A DNA stretch of 64,000 nt from Pacificispira sp002696645. GTDB lineage: Bacteria > Pseudomonadota > Alphaproteobacteria > UBA8366 > Aestuariispiraceae. Positions 16,816 to 26,463 of this stretch are shown piece after piece. The DNA is taken from NCBI RefSeq assembly GCF_048892425.1, contig NZ_JBLZHU010000010.1, forward strand, positions 1-64,000, written 5' to 3'. Below the pieces are notes generated by a model. It had not been told where the DNA came from. It saw nothing but the letters and a program-made list of their open reading frames with translations, and did not search any database. The stretch's first letter is position 1; each line of letters starts with the position of its first letter. A program made the position numbers and the translations under genes.

Positions 16816-18497
16816 CGACAGAAATTGACCCCATCACGCTGGGCGTTATCCAGAACGGCTTGCAACAGGTCTGCAACGAGATGGACCTGGCCTTCTGTCG
16901 CGCCGCATTTTCGCCAGTGATTGCGGAGGCGATGGATCGATCTGACGGGATTTATGCGGCAGAGGACGGTGCGCTGATCGCTCAAGGGGATCTGGGCCTG
17001 CCGGTCTTTGTCGGCACAATGCAATATGGCACCCAGGCGGTCATTCAGCGGGTTTCTAATCCACAGCCGGATGATGTGATCATCTGCAATGACCCCTATC
17101 TGGGCGGCACACATTTGATGGATGTGCGGTTTTATCGGCCGTTCTTTTATCAGGGCGAATTGTTCTGCTGGTTGGCCAATACCGGCCATTGGCCCGATAC
17201 CGGTGGCATGGTGCCCGGTGGCTTTTCCGCCCGCGCAACAGAGGTGGAACAGGAAGGATTGCGTATTCCCCCGGTGAAGCTGTTCAAACAAGGGGAATTG
17301 GACCCGGAAATCCTGGCGATCATTCAGTCCAATATCCGCATTGCTGATCAACGGATTGGCGATATCCAGGCCCAGGCGGCGGCCTTAAAGATTGGGGACA
17401 AACGCCTGACCGCCCTTTTGGATCGTTATGGACGCGATACGGTCGCACAAGCGATTGCGGAATTGCGTGCCAGGGCCGAACGCCTGATGCGGGCCACCAT
17501 CGCGGATGTGCCGGACGGCGTTTATACAGGTGAAGCCTTCGTCGATTCAGATGGCGTTGTGGATGAACCCCTGAAAATCGCCATGCAGATCACGGTCAAA
17601 GGGGATGAGATGACCTTTGATATGACAGGCTCCTCACCGCCCTGTCGCGGGCCAATGAACAGCGTGATTGCGACCACGCGGTCTTCCGTCTATCTGGCGA
17701 TCAAGCATATCTTTCCCGACGTACCGCTGAATGCAGGCACGTATGCGCCGTTAAAGATCATCGATCCAAAGGGAACCTTCCTTTATGCGGAATATCCCCG
17801 CCCCGTCTCAGGCTGTGCGGCGGAGGTATCGCAACGCATTGCTGAGGCCGTGTTTGCAGCCTTGACCAAGGCGATTCCGGATCGACTATTCGCCGCACCT
17901 GCCGGGTCCAGCGGCAATTTTGCTTTGGGGGGCTATGACCCGGACAAGCAGCGGTCTTATGTCATGTATGTCATCTCCGGCGGGGGATATGGGGGCCATG
18001 CAGGGGGTGATGGCTTAACCAATGGATGCTCCACAATCGGGATTTCAAAGTCCCAACCGATCGAAGTGTTGGAGCAATATTATCCGGTCCTGTTCGAACG
18101 CTATGCTCTGGCCGAGGGGTCGGGCGGTGCAGGTCAGCATCGCGGTGGGTTTGGTATCAATTATCGTGTACGCGTACGCCGGGGGGAGGCACGGGCCTCT
18201 ATGGTTATGGACCATGGGCGCACGGGGCCGCAAGGGGCGCTGAATGGATCAGAAGGCGGCGCGAATACCGTCCGCTTCGATTTCAAGGATGGCAGTACCC
18301 ATACACCCCTACATCTGTCCAAGGAACAGGATATCACCGTGCGACCCGGTGATGTGATTGATGTCTGTACCCCTGGCGGGGGTGGTTATGGCAATCCGTC
18401 CAATCGGGACCCACAGAAGGTACAGGATGATATCCGCAAGGGCTATTACAGCGCTGAACAGTCCGCGGCCCGGTTTCCAATCAAGGGTTCTGAATAA
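16812..18497 (+). CDS. hyuB: Hydantoinase subunit B (HyuB)
   Basis: Partner subunit of 561 residues. It shows the family landmarks DPITLGVIQNGLQQVCNEMD at the N-terminus, the conserved NDPYLGGTHLMDVR near residue 93, and CTPGGGGYGNP at the C-terminus. The start overlaps the hyuA stop (ATGA), which is usual for a stoichiometric pair. The last 17 bp overlap, tail to tail, the end of the esterase gene on the other strand. No transporter or racemase is adjacent that would reveal the substrate. Confidence 0.9.
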   Translation: MTTEIDPITLGVIQNGLQQVCNEMDLAFCRAAFSPVIAEAMDRSDGIYAAEDGALIAQGDLGLPVFVGTMQYGTQAVIQRVSNPQPDDVIICNDPYLGGTHLMDVRFYRPFFYQGELFCWLANTGHWPDTGGMVPGGFSARATEVEQEGLRIPPVKLFKQGELDPEILAIIQSNIRIADQRIGDIQAQAAALKIGDKRLTALLDRYGRDTVAQAIAELRARAERLMRATIADVPDGVYTGEAFVDSDGVVDEPLKIAMQITVKGDEMTFDMTGSSPPCRGPMNSVIATTRSSVYLAIKHIFPDVPLNAGTYAPLKIIDPKGTFLYAEYPRPVSGCAAEVSQRIAEAVFAALTKAIPDRLFAAPAGSSGNFALGGYDPDKQRSYVMYVISGGGYGGHAGGDGLTNGCSTIGISKSQPIEVLEQYYPVLFERYALAEGSGGAGQHRGGFGINYRVRVRRGEARASMVMDHGRTGPQGALNGSEGGANTVRFDFKDGSTHTPLHLSKEQDITVRPGDVIDVCTPGGGGYGNPSNRDPQKVQDDIRKGYYSAEQSAARFPIKGSE

Positions 18498-19350
18498 AGT
18501 CCTTAATTTCTTCCAGGATTGGTGCCTTGCCGCGCAGCAGCGTGCTAAGCGCCAGGATCGTGTCCGCATGGCTGAGATCGGAATAGAAATGGGTCTCTAC
18601 GGGTCGATCTGATTCGGCCAGTCCAGCCGCAAGCACGCGCGTGTTTTTGGGTAAGACTGTTGTATCGGCCTCCCCATGGAACAATAGAATGGGAGGCGTG
18701 TCGGCATTGATGAAGTTTACCGGTGACACATTCGGATCGTCCAGAGAGCCTGCAAAGGCGTCCCGCGTGACCTTGTATTCCTTTGGGTCAAAATCATAGG
18801 GGCCGGATATACCGATCAATCCGACGATATCCTCAGGCACGGCACCTGACTCTTTCAGGTACTGTGTGTTCAACCCCAACAAGAGCGCGTTATACGCCCC
18901 GGCCGAATGCCCGGCCAGATAGACCCTTTCCGGGTCGCCCCCATAGTGATCGATTTGTTGCTGTGTCCAGGCGACGGCGGCGGCATTGTCTTTGATGAAA
19001 TCTGGAAACCGGACATCCGGCACCAGACGGTAGTCCGCCACCACCACGACCAGCCCCAAGGCGGCCAGCGCACGTCCGGCAAATTCATAGTGTTTCTTTT
19101 GACCGGTCTTCCAGGAACCGCCATAGAAAAAGACAATCGTTGGCAGCTTCTTTCCCTGTATTCGGTCACTTGGGGCATAGATATCCAGCTTTTGTCGGGG
19201 GTCATCCCCATAGGCGATATCCTGCGCGACCTGTTCACTGCCCTGGTCATAGGGAACGACGGCATTAAAAAACCCCAATGGGGAACACCCGGTCAGTGAT
19301 ATCAATGCAACAAAGGCCCCGATCACTCTTTTTTCGATGGAAAATGACAC
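18481..19350 (-). CDS. Lipoprotein alpha/beta hydrolase (carboxylesterase-like)
   Basis: Protein of 289 residues with a lipoprotein signal (FVALISLTGC, Cys near residue 22), hence a membrane-anchored periplasmic enzyme. The hydrolase fold shows the oxyanion motif IVFFYGGSW (HGG-type position with Tyr instead of His), the nucleophile elbow LAGHSAGAYNAL and the C-terminal acid/His region ILLFHGEADTTV with DLSHADT. This is the BD-FAE/esterase-lipase group. The start is GTG 19350 with AAGGA upstream; a later GTG would shorten the signal. The 3' end overlaps hyuB by 17 bp. Confidence 0.85.
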   Translation of the reverse strand: MSFSIEKRVIGAFVALISLTGCSPLGFFNAVVPYDQGSEQVAQDIAYGDDPRQKLDIYAPSDRIQGKKLPTIVFFYGGSWKTGQKKHYEFAGRALAALGLVVVVADYRLVPDVRFPDFIKDNAAAVAWTQQQIDHYGGDPERVYLAGHSAGAYNALLLGLNTQYLKESGAVPEDIVGLIGISGPYDFDPKEYKVTRDAFAGSLDDPNVSPVNFINADTPPILLFHGEADTTVLPKNTRVLAAGLAESDRPVETHFYSDLSHADTILALSTLLRGKAPILEEIKDFIQNP

Positions 19351-19415
19351 GCACTAAGATCCTTGAATAAAAAGCCCCTGCTATCTGTACGTATCTGAAA
19401 ATAGATTGGATGATT

Positions 19416-20909
19416 TTAACTGGATGAAAGCGTACGCCTGACCGCATCCTTCCAGCCCGCTCTTTTCGTGCCGCGCGTCATGTCATCCATATCGGGCTGG
19501 AACCGTCGGTCCAGACGCCAATCGGCGGCGAAGCCCTCTTGATCCGGCCAGACGCCTGCTTGCCGCCCCGCCAGCCAGGCCGCACCCAGGGCAGTGGTTT
19601 CCAGAACCTGCGGGCGATCCACAGGTGCATTCAGCAGATCAGAGAGTTGCTGCATCGCAAGATCACTGGCCGTCATGCCGCCATCGACCCGCAGAACCGT
19701 TTCAGCCGATGCTGATTGGGGCCAGTCCTTATGCATTGCATCCAACAGGTCTGCGGTTTGGTGGGCCACAGATTCCAGCGCAGCCCAGGCCAATTCTGCG
19801 GCGCCGGTTGCTCGTGTTATTCCAAAGATTGCGCCGCGTGCCTCTGCATCCCAATGAGGCGCGCCAAGCCCTGTAAAGGCCGGTACCAGATAGACCGAAT
19901 GTGCCGGATCGGCCTGCTGCGCCAAAGTATTCACATCCTTTGAGTCCTTTATCAACCCCAGGCCATCCCGCAGCCATTGCACCGCCGCCCCGGCAACAAA
20001 GATTGACCCTTCCAGCGCATAGGTTGGTTTCCCGTCCAGGCGATAGGCTAATGTGGTCAGCAGGCGATTGTGGGATTGGCTGGCCGTATCGCCCGTGTTC
20101 AACAGCGCAAAACAGCCAGTGCCATAGGTGGATTTCAAACTGCCGGGCTGGAAGCAGGCCTGGCCGATTGTGGCCGCATGCTGGTCGCCCGCAACACCAA
20201 GAATCGGTACAGCGGCCCCCAGAATTTTTGGATCCATCGTGCCGAATTCTGCGGCGCAATCCAGAACCTTGGGCAACAGGGCACGGGGTATGTTGAACAT
20301 CTGCAACAGGTCCTCGTCCCAGTCCTGCATGTGGATGTTAAACAACAGTGTGCGCGCGGCATTTGTCGCATCGGTCGCATGGACCCGCCCACCGGTCAGG
20401 GTCCAGATCAGCCAGCTATCGACCGTGCCGAAGGCCAGTTTTCCCGATGCCGCCTGGGCACGCGCACCCGGTACAGTGTCCAGAATCCAGGCGATCTTCG
20501 TTGCGGAAAAATAGGGATCCAGTAACAGGCCTGTTTTGGCCGTCACGTCCGCTTCAACACCGGATTGTCGCAACCTTGCGCACAAGTCCGCCGTGCGTCG
20601 GTCCTGCCAGACAATGGCGTGATGGATCGGCCTGCCGGTGGTGCGGTCCCACAGGATGGTTGTTTCGCGCTGGTTTGTGATGCCCAGACCAGCCAGGTCG
20701 CGTGCCTCTAAACCAGCTGCCGCCAGCGCTGTCTTCATCGTTTCAACGGCTGTGGTGATCAGGTCTTCTGGCGCATGTTCCACATGACCGGAAGCTGGGA
20801 AGTGTTGGGCGAATTCCTGTTGGCCGCTGCCCAGGATGTGATACCCCTCGTCAAAGATCAGCGCGCGGGTGGAGGTCGTTCCTTGATCCAGGGCCATGAT
20901 CTTGGACAT
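19416..20909 (-). CDS. glpK: Glycerol kinase
   Basis: Cytosolic enzyme of 497 residues that phosphorylates glycerol to sn-glycerol 3-phosphate. It opens with the FGGY-kinase ATPase motif MALDQGTTSTRALIFD. It also shows GLGITNQRETTILWDR, the glycerol-site regions GTGCFALLNTG and LVPAFTGLGAPHWD, and GGMTASDLAMQQLSDLL. The start ATG overlaps the glpD stop (ATGA), so the genes are coupled. The upstream in-frame extension to 21017 lies inside glpD and is rejected. Confidence 0.95.
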   Translation of the reverse strand: MSKIMALDQGTTSTRALIFDEGYHILGSGQQEFAQHFPASGHVEHAPEDLITTAVETMKTALAAAGLEARDLAGLGITNQRETTILWDRTTGRPIHHAIVWQDRRTADLCARLRQSGVEADVTAKTGLLLDPYFSATKIAWILDTVPGARAQAASGKLAFGTVDSWLIWTLTGGRVHATDATNAARTLLFNIHMQDWDEDLLQMFNIPRALLPKVLDCAAEFGTMDPKILGAAVPILGVAGDQHAATIGQACFQPGSLKSTYGTGCFALLNTGDTASQSHNRLLTTLAYRLDGKPTYALEGSIFVAGAAVQWLRDGLGLIKDSKDVNTLAQQADPAHSVYLVPAFTGLGAPHWDAEARGAIFGITRATGAAELAWAALESVAHQTADLLDAMHKDWPQSASAETVLRVDGGMTASDLAMQQLSDLLNAPVDRPQVLETTALGAAWLAGRQAGVWPDQEGFAADWRLDRRFQPDMDDMTRGTKRAGWKDAVRRTLSSS

Positions 20910-22411
20910 CAGCGGTTTTCCTTCATCCACGCGTCCAGGGCCTGGACCTGATCCGGGGTAAAGTGCAGACCCAGCTTGGTGCGCCGCCATAAAACATCTT
21001 CGGCACAATAGGCCCATTCCTGAGCCATCAGGTAGCGCAGTTCGGCTTCATAGAGATCGGCACCAAATAGACGCCCCAAATCTTCCAAGAATTTCGCATC
21101 CCCCAGAATGTCGCGCGTCCGGGTGCCATAGTGACGGATCATGCGATCTATAAGGCGGTCTGGTAGGGCGGGATGTTCCGACTGAATAGCGTCTGCTAGG
21201 GCCTTTGCGCCCTGAGCCGGGAAATCACCACCCGGCAGGCTGGCACTTTGGGTCCAGGCAGGCCCTTTCGCGCCCAGTCGGGCCTCGATTTTGTGCAGCA
21301 TGCTTTCAGCAAGGCGGCGATAGGTGGTGATCTTGCCGCCGAAAATATTCAACAGCGGTGCTTCCTCTGGCCCGCCCTCATCGCGCAGGACATAATCGCG
21401 GGTCGCCTCTTGCGCGGCGCTGGCCCCATCATCGAACAAGGGACGCACGCCGGAATAGGTCCAGACGATATCATCGCGCGTGATCGGGCGTTTGAAATAG
21501 GCCCCGGCACCCGCCAGCAGATAGTCGGTTTCTTCGTCCGAAATACCAAATTGATCCAGGTCGCCGGCAAAGTCACGGTCCGTGGTGCCGATCAGGGTAA
21601 AATCCTGCTCATAGGGAATGGCGAAGAATATCCGCTGATCGGTGTTCTGAAATATGTAACAGCGATCATGATCATACAGCTTGCGAACCACGATATGGCT
21701 GCCCTGGACCAGACGGACATGATGCGCCTCGTTATCGCCAAGGGCGCTGCGCAGAAACTGATCCACCCAGGGGCCCGCTGCATTGACCACAGACCGGGCC
21801 ATGACCGTGCGCTGCTCACCACTGTCGGTATCTTGCAAGGTGATGTGCCACAGCGCGCCCTCCCGCTTCAGCGCGCGGCACTCGGTGCGGGGCATGATAT
21901 CTGCCCCCCGGTCCGCGGCATCCCGGGCGTTCAACAGGGTCAGGCGCGAATCCTGAACCCAACAATCGGAATATTCAAATCCGGTTACATAATCATCCTT
22001 CAGCGGCAGGCCCGCCGGGTCCCGGCGCAGGTCCAGAGATTTTGCAGCGGGTAACAGCTTTCGCCCGCCCAGATGGTCGTATAGAAACAGACCCAATCGC
22101 AACAGCCAGGCCGGGCGTAGTCCACTGTGATGGGGCAGGACGAAACGCAGCGGCCAAATGATATGGGGCGCATTGCGCAACAGGGTTTCCCGCTCCATCA
22201 GGGATTCACGGACCAGTCGGAATTCGTAATGTTCCAGATATCGCAATCCGCCATGGATCAGCTTCGTCGAGCCGGAGGACGTGCCACTGGCCAGGTCCTT
22301 CTTCTCACACAATCCAACGGAATAGCCGCGGCCCACGGCGTCCCGTGCGATACCACAGCCATTGATACCCCCACCGATGACGAAGATGTCATAGGGTCCT
22401 GGTTGCGCCAT
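20909..22411 (-). CDS. glpD: Aerobic glycerol-3-phosphate dehydrogenase
   Basis: FAD-dependent, membrane-associated enzyme of 500 residues that oxidises glycerol 3-phosphate to dihydroxyacetone phosphate and feeds electrons to quinone. The N-terminal FAD motif is DIFVIGGGINGCGIARDAVGRG. GTSSGSTKLIHGGLRYLEHYEF and ARSVVNAAGPWVDQ are family signatures. AAGGAG precedes the ATG. It is first in a glpD-glpK operon. No glpF, glpR or glycerol ABC genes are adjacent in the 150-bp space upstream. Confidence 0.95.
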   Translation of the reverse strand: MAQPGPYDIFVIGGGINGCGIARDAVGRGYSVGLCEKKDLASGTSSGSTKLIHGGLRYLEHYEFRLVRESLMERETLLRNAPHIIWPLRFVLPHHSGLRPAWLLRLGLFLYDHLGGRKLLPAAKSLDLRRDPAGLPLKDDYVTGFEYSDCWVQDSRLTLLNARDAADRGADIMPRTECRALKREGALWHITLQDTDSGEQRTVMARSVVNAAGPWVDQFLRSALGDNEAHHVRLVQGSHIVVRKLYDHDRCYIFQNTDQRIFFAIPYEQDFTLIGTTDRDFAGDLDQFGISDEETDYLLAGAGAYFKRPITRDDIVWTYSGVRPLFDDGASAAQEATRDYVLRDEGGPEEAPLLNIFGGKITTYRRLAESMLHKIEARLGAKGPAWTQSASLPGGDFPAQGAKALADAIQSEHPALPDRLIDRMIRHYGTRTRDILGDAKFLEDLGRLFGADLYEAELRYLMAQEWAYCAEDVLWRRTKLGLHFTPDQVQALDAWMKENR

Positions 22412-22561
22412 TCAAAACTCCTTCGTCAATCGCCGCATCACGATAACATCGGTGCCCGCCCGATACACGCATAAGGTCTTTTGTGTCAGGAGGAAAGGGA
22501 ATGGATTATGACAATTGTTGCAGGACCGGATTGATTGCCAAATGCTGTTCGACTTGTCGTA

Positions 22562-22870
22562 TTAATCGCTCTTCTTCCTGTCTCGCAGCGCTTTAACAAG
22601 ATCGCGGGATGTCTGGAAAATTGCTAATATAGTCACCGTCTCGGTGCCGACTTCATAGACGATCAGGTAGGGAATCCCAGAGACACTTAGTTCTCGCGTC
22701 TCAGGCAGGCGACCTGGACGGCCCAGAGATGGAAATTCCAGCAATTTTTCCGCTGTTTGCACAATCCCTCGAAACACGGTCTCTGCGGCAACGGGATTAT
22801 CCAGGGCGATATAATCCACAATCTCCTCAAGATCACGGGCCGCTGGTTCGGCAATGATTAATTGCGTCAA
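22562..22870 (-). CDS. RelE/ParE family toxin
   Basis: Protein of 102 residues with the ParE/RelE fold pattern: IIAEPAARDLEEIVDYIALDNPVAAETVF at the N-terminus, FPSLGRPGR in the middle, then the strand pair ELSVSGIPYLIVYEV and TVTILAIFQTSRD. The ATG overlaps the antitoxin stop by four bases. ParE members poison gyrase and RelE members cleave mRNA; the sequence fits ParE slightly better, but this is not settled. The toxin is expressed after, and kept in check by, the upstream antitoxin. Confidence 0.85.
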   Translation of the reverse strand: MTQLIIAEPAARDLEEIVDYIALDNPVAAETVFRGIVQTAEKLLEFPSLGRPGRLPETRELSVSGIPYLIVYEVGTETVTILAIFQTSRDLVKALRDRKKSD

Positions 22871-23118
22871 CGTTCCCAGCCGTGTTTCGTGGCAATGCCG
22901 GAAAACACCTCATCTGCAGGAATGACTTTGCCGGACCGTGCAGCAGCAATCCCGGTTGTGATCCGCTCCAACTGCCAAGCGTTGGCTTCCAGGTATTGTT
23001 CAATAGCTTGATTGACGATGTAATTGCGAGACCGGTCCATCGCATTTGCCAAAGCATCAATTTCGGACACTTTGGCCGTGCGGATTGTGATAGGCTCAGA
23101 TGTGGCGCGCTCAGACAT
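22867..23118 (-). CDS. Ribbon-helix-helix antitoxin of the adjacent toxin
   Basis: Protein of 83 residues. The N-terminal half, ITIRTAKVSEIDALANAMD followed by RSRNYIVNQAIEQYLE, is a CopG/RHH DNA-binding domain; the C-terminal part (GKVIPADEVFSGI) is the toxin-binding tail. GGAG lies upstream of the chosen ATG; in-frame starts at 23130 and 23172 are less well placed. It is first in the pair, as usual, and should repress its own promoter. Confidence 0.85.
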   Translation of the reverse strand: MSERATSEPITIRTAKVSEIDALANAMDRSRNYIVNQAIEQYLEANAWQLERITTGIAAARSGKVIPADEVFSGIATKHGWER

Positions 23119-23239
23119 GGTGTGCTCCATTGTAATCACATGTAATCGTATCACCAAATACCATTTGCGCAAAGTTAAGCTTACAGCGCAACCTGGGCGC
23201 TGTAGTGGATAAGATTGAAATGATACTGCTCTGGCCGCT

Positions 23240-24277
23240 CTAAGCGCTGACCAGCCCCAGCGTATCGCGGACTTCTTTCAGAATGGGCGCGGAGAGGGCT
23301 TTTGCCCGTTCGCCGCCCTTAGCCAGGATACGGTCGATTTCTGCCCGATCTTCCAGCAGTCGGTTCATTTCCGTCGTGATGGGTTCCAGATGCGCGACCG
23401 CCGCGTCGGCGAGAATCTGCTTGAAGGCGCCAAACTGGCTGCCGCCGATTTCAGACAAGGCTATCTCGACCGTCTGGTGGGTCAGGGCAGCATAGATCGT
23501 CACCAGATTCTCTGCTTCCGGTCGACCGGCAAAGCCCTTCTTGTCGGTGGGGAGGTTCTCCGGATCGGTTTTTGCCTTCTTGATTTTCTTGGCGATCTCG
23601 TCGGCCGTATCGGTTAAGTTAATGCGCGACATGTCCGATGGATCGGATTTCGACATTTTCTTGGTGCCGTCGCGCAGGGACATGACGCGGGTCGCCTCGC
23701 CCAGGATCAAGGGTTCGATCACGGGGAAGAAATCCGGCACGCTCCAGTCATTGTTGAACTTGATCGCGATGTCGCGGGCCAGTTCCAGATGCTGCTTCTG
23801 ATCTTCGCCCACCGGCACATGGGTTGCGCGATAGGCCAGGATATCGGCAGCCATCAGATTGGGATAAACGAACAGACCCGTTGAGGCGTTCTCTTTATTC
23901 GATCCGGCCTTTTCCTTGAACTGCGTCATGCGGTTCAGCCAGCCCATGCGCGCCACGCAATTGAAATACCAGGCCAGTTCCGCATGATCCGGGTTCTGCG
24001 ATTGATTGAACAGGATGTGCTTGTCCGTATCAATGCCACAGGCGATCAGCGCGGCAGCCACCTGTCGGGTTGCTTCGCGCAGTCCCGCTGGGTCCTGAAA
24101 TACGGTCAAGGCGTGCTGATCCACGACGCAATAAATGCATTCATAGTCTTTTTGCAGCGGTGCCCAGTTGCGAATGGCGCCTAGATAGTTCCCCAGCGTC
24201 AGATTGCCGGTTGGCTGAATGCCAGAGAAAACGCGGGGTTTATGCGGTGACGGTGTGGTCTTGGTCGGCGCGGTCAT
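23240..24277 (-). CDS. trpS: Tryptophan-tRNA ligase
   Basis: Class I aminoacyl-tRNA synthetase of 345 residues that charges tRNA-Trp. RVFSGIQPTGNLTLGNYLGA contains the HIGH-equivalent, and KKMSKSDPSD is the KMSKS loop. The start at ATG 24277 has GGGGAG upstream; an upstream start at 24349 would add 24 residues unlike the family. It lies 87 bp after murJ and is probably in the same transcript, as in many alphaproteobacteria. Confidence 0.95.
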   Translation of the reverse strand: MTAPTKTTPSPHKPRVFSGIQPTGNLTLGNYLGAIRNWAPLQKDYECIYCVVDQHALTVFQDPAGLREATRQVAAALIACGIDTDKHILFNQSQNPDHAELAWYFNCVARMGWLNRMTQFKEKAGSNKENASTGLFVYPNLMAADILAYRATHVPVGEDQKQHLELARDIAIKFNNDWSVPDFFPVIEPLILGEATRVMSLRDGTKKMSKSDPSDMSRINLTDTADEIAKKIKKAKTDPENLPTDKKGFAGRPEAENLVTIYAALTHQTVEIALSEIGGSQFGAFKQILADAAVAHLEPITTEMNRLLEDRAEIDRILAKGGERAKALSAPILKEVRDTLGLVSA

Positions 24278-24364
24278 GGGATGTGGACTCCCCGAACGAT
24301 GTTGATGAAAATGCGCCCCGCTTATCGCGGGTTCCGGGTGGGGGGTCAAGTCTGGAACACTGAA

Positions 24365-25930
24365 TTATTCTGTAAGTCTGCGTCGGCGCGTCAGGGCGCG
24401 TTTTACTTCTCTTAGGTCTGTGCCTCCCAAAACCTGCACCAGGGTGAAATAAAGAAATGCGCCGATCAGGACCAATCCAACCAAGGCCCCGATCCGAAGC
24501 ATCAGGGTCCAATCCACCAGATGCGGCATAAACTGGATCCCCGCATAGAGGGCCAGGCCCATCGTGATGGCCGCCAGTAACAGGCGGGGCAGGCGGCGGC
24601 GAAATCTTGTATCCAGCGGCAGATGCCCGCGTTGGGACAGGATGGCGGCCATCATTCCCGCATTGACCCAGGCCGCCAAAGAGGCGGCAAGCGCTATGCC
24701 TGTGGATCCCATCACCTGCATCAACAGATAGGCTAGAAGGACATTCACGGCCATTGAAATGGCCGCCAGGATCAAGGGTGTCCTGGTATCACCACGGGCA
24801 AAAAAGGCGGGCGATAGTATCTTTGCCAGGACGACTGAGGGCAGGCCGATTGCCATCGCGGCGGTAATGGCCGCTGTGATCTGTGCATCCTCCGGCGCAA
24901 AGGCACCGCGCCGGAACAGAACATCCACAACCGGCATCGGCATCGCGATCAGGGCGGCGGTGGCAGGCAATGTAAACAAAAGCCCGATTTCCAAGGCACG
25001 ATTCAAACTGTCGGAGGCGCCCGTCATATCCTTGGCGCTTAACTGGCGCGATAATAGGGGCAGCAGGGCCACGGATATAGCAACGCCGATCACGCCCAGC
25101 GGCAATTGCGTCACCCGGTCCGCGTAATACAGATGGGCAATCGCGCCTGCGGGCAGCAGAGAGGCCAGCATGGTGGAAACAACCGTGTTGATCTGACTGA
25201 CACCCGCGCTCAAAACCCCAGGCCCCATGCGCCGCAACAGGGAAATGATGTCCGGTGACAGGCGCGGGCGCGGCAGATGCACCAGAATGCCTGCACGGTG
25301 ACAGTCCCAGGCAATCAGCCCGAACTGTAAAACCCCGCCAATGAACACACCCCAGGCCAGCGCGAAGGCAGGCAAGGTCGGCAGCAGGTCAGAGAGGCTG
25401 AGCCCCATCGCGACGATAAGCACAATATTCAGCAGTAAAGGGGCTGCCGCCGCCGCACCAAACCGGTCCACCGTGTTCAACATGCCAGACAGCAACGCGG
25501 ATAGGGCCATGAAGGTCAGATAGGGAAAGGTGATGGTGCTCAAGGCCACAGCCAATGCAAATGTATCTGCATTCGCGCCAAATCCAGGGGCCAGCACCAG
25601 AATGACAAAGGGCATGAAGGCCATTGCCAGCACGGTCAGCACCAACATGGTCAGGACCAGCAGAACCGCAGCCTCTCCCCCAAAGCGGATGGCGCTTTCC
25701 TTGCCTTCCCGCTCCAACCGTTTGGCATAGATCGGGACCAGGGCGGCATTCAGCGCACCTTCGGCAAATAAGCGACGGAACAGATTGGGCAGCCGAAAAG
25801 CGACGACAAAGGCCTCCGCTGCCGGGCCCGCCCCCAACACGCCGGCCATCATCGCATCCCGGACAAAGCCCAGCACCCGACTGACCATTGTCCAGCCGCC
25901 TACCGTCGCAATGGACCGCATCAACGCCAT
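24365..25930 (-). CDS. murJ: Lipid II flippase MurJ (MviN)
   Basis: Inner-membrane protein of 521 residues with about 14 membrane segments that flips the peptidoglycan precursor lipid II. Family landmarks are STVGGWTMVSRVLGFVRD-like residues (here ATVGGWTMVSRVLGFVRD), AEAFVVAFRLPNLFRRLFAEGA and RVTQLPLGVIGVAISVALLP. A strong ribosome site, GGAGGAAGTGT, precedes the ATG. Gene order murJ-trpS followed elsewhere by glnD matches the common alphaproteobacterial arrangement glnD-murJ-trpS, here interrupted by the RES-Xre pair. Confidence 0.94.
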   Translation of the reverse strand: MALMRSIATVGGWTMVSRVLGFVRDAMMAGVLGAGPAAEAFVVAFRLPNLFRRLFAEGALNAALVPIYAKRLEREGKESAIRFGGEAAVLLVLTMLVLTVLAMAFMPFVILVLAPGFGANADTFALAVALSTITFPYLTFMALSALLSGMLNTVDRFGAAAAAPLLLNIVLIVAMGLSLSDLLPTLPAFALAWGVFIGGVLQFGLIAWDCHRAGILVHLPRPRLSPDIISLLRRMGPGVLSAGVSQINTVVSTMLASLLPAGAIAHLYYADRVTQLPLGVIGVAISVALLPLLSRQLSAKDMTGASDSLNRALEIGLLFTLPATAALIAMPMPVVDVLFRRGAFAPEDAQITAAITAAMAIGLPSVVLAKILSPAFFARGDTRTPLILAAISMAVNVLLAYLLMQVMGSTGIALAASLAAWVNAGMMAAILSQRGHLPLDTRFRRRLPRLLLAAITMGLALYAGIQFMPHLVDWTLMLRIGALVGLVLIGAFLYFTLVQVLGGTDLREVKRALTRRRRLTE

Positions 25931-26051
25931 ACACTTCCTCCAACCGCAAGAAGCAGCAGCATTAGCCGGATTCGACCGTCCTGGCGAGTGTGGGAAAGAG
26001 GCTGAATGGGAAAGAAATTATAGACTAAATCTTCCATTTTTCTTTCACCAA

Positions 26052-26079
26052 TTGACTTTAATGCAAGAAAAACTAAATA
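26052..26079 (+). promoter_or_regulatory. Candidate promoter of the RES-Xre module
   Basis: TTGACT at 26052-26057 and TAAATA at 26074-26079 are separated by 16 bases, 20 bp before the antitoxin start codon. The region is AT-rich compared with its neighbours. A sigma-70-like promoter, presumably autorepressed by the antitoxin. Confidence 0.45.
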
Positions 26080-26098
26080 TCATGGGGAAGCTGCCCAT

Positions 26099-26452
26099 AT
26101 GAAAGTGACGATGATGAGCGTAGCGCTGGTAAAAATTTTGGACGATTTAAAGCGGGTCGGGGGTTTGAAGGGTACAGATTTGGCTAATATCGTGGATGCA
26201 TCTGCGGCTACCGTGTCGCGTTGGTCCCATGATAAGGGAAGCCCCCCTCTCCCCATCCAGGCCATGATCGCTGATTTGCGTTATGTTGTGGAACGACTCT
26301 CAGATTTCTATACGCCGGATGAGGCGCGCCTTTGGTTGCATGCCCGTCATCCACTTTTGGACGGCGCGCGGGCGATTGATTTAATTCGGGATGGTAAGGT
26401 GGAACCGGTCTTGGCTGTGATTGAGCGGCTGGATGCGGGCGCTTATCTGTAG
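26099..26452 (+). CDS. Xre/MbcA/ParS-type antitoxin (DUF2384)
   Basis: Protein of 117 residues. An N-terminal helix-turn-helix (LKGTDLANIVDASAATVSRW) is followed by a C-terminal MbcA/ParS toxin-binding domain with YTPDEARLWLHARHPLLDGARAIDLIRDG and a final VIERLDAGAYL, which in this family inserts into the toxin active site. It lies 11 bp ahead of a RES toxin gene. It is expected to bind the toxin and repress the shared promoter. Confidence 0.88.
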   Translation: MKVTMMSVALVKILDDLKRVGGLKGTDLANIVDASAATVSRWSHDKGSPPLPIQAMIADLRYVVERLSDFYTPDEARLWLHARHPLLDGARAIDLIRDGKVEPVLAVIERLDAGAYL

Positions 26453-26463
26453 AATCGCTGCGC

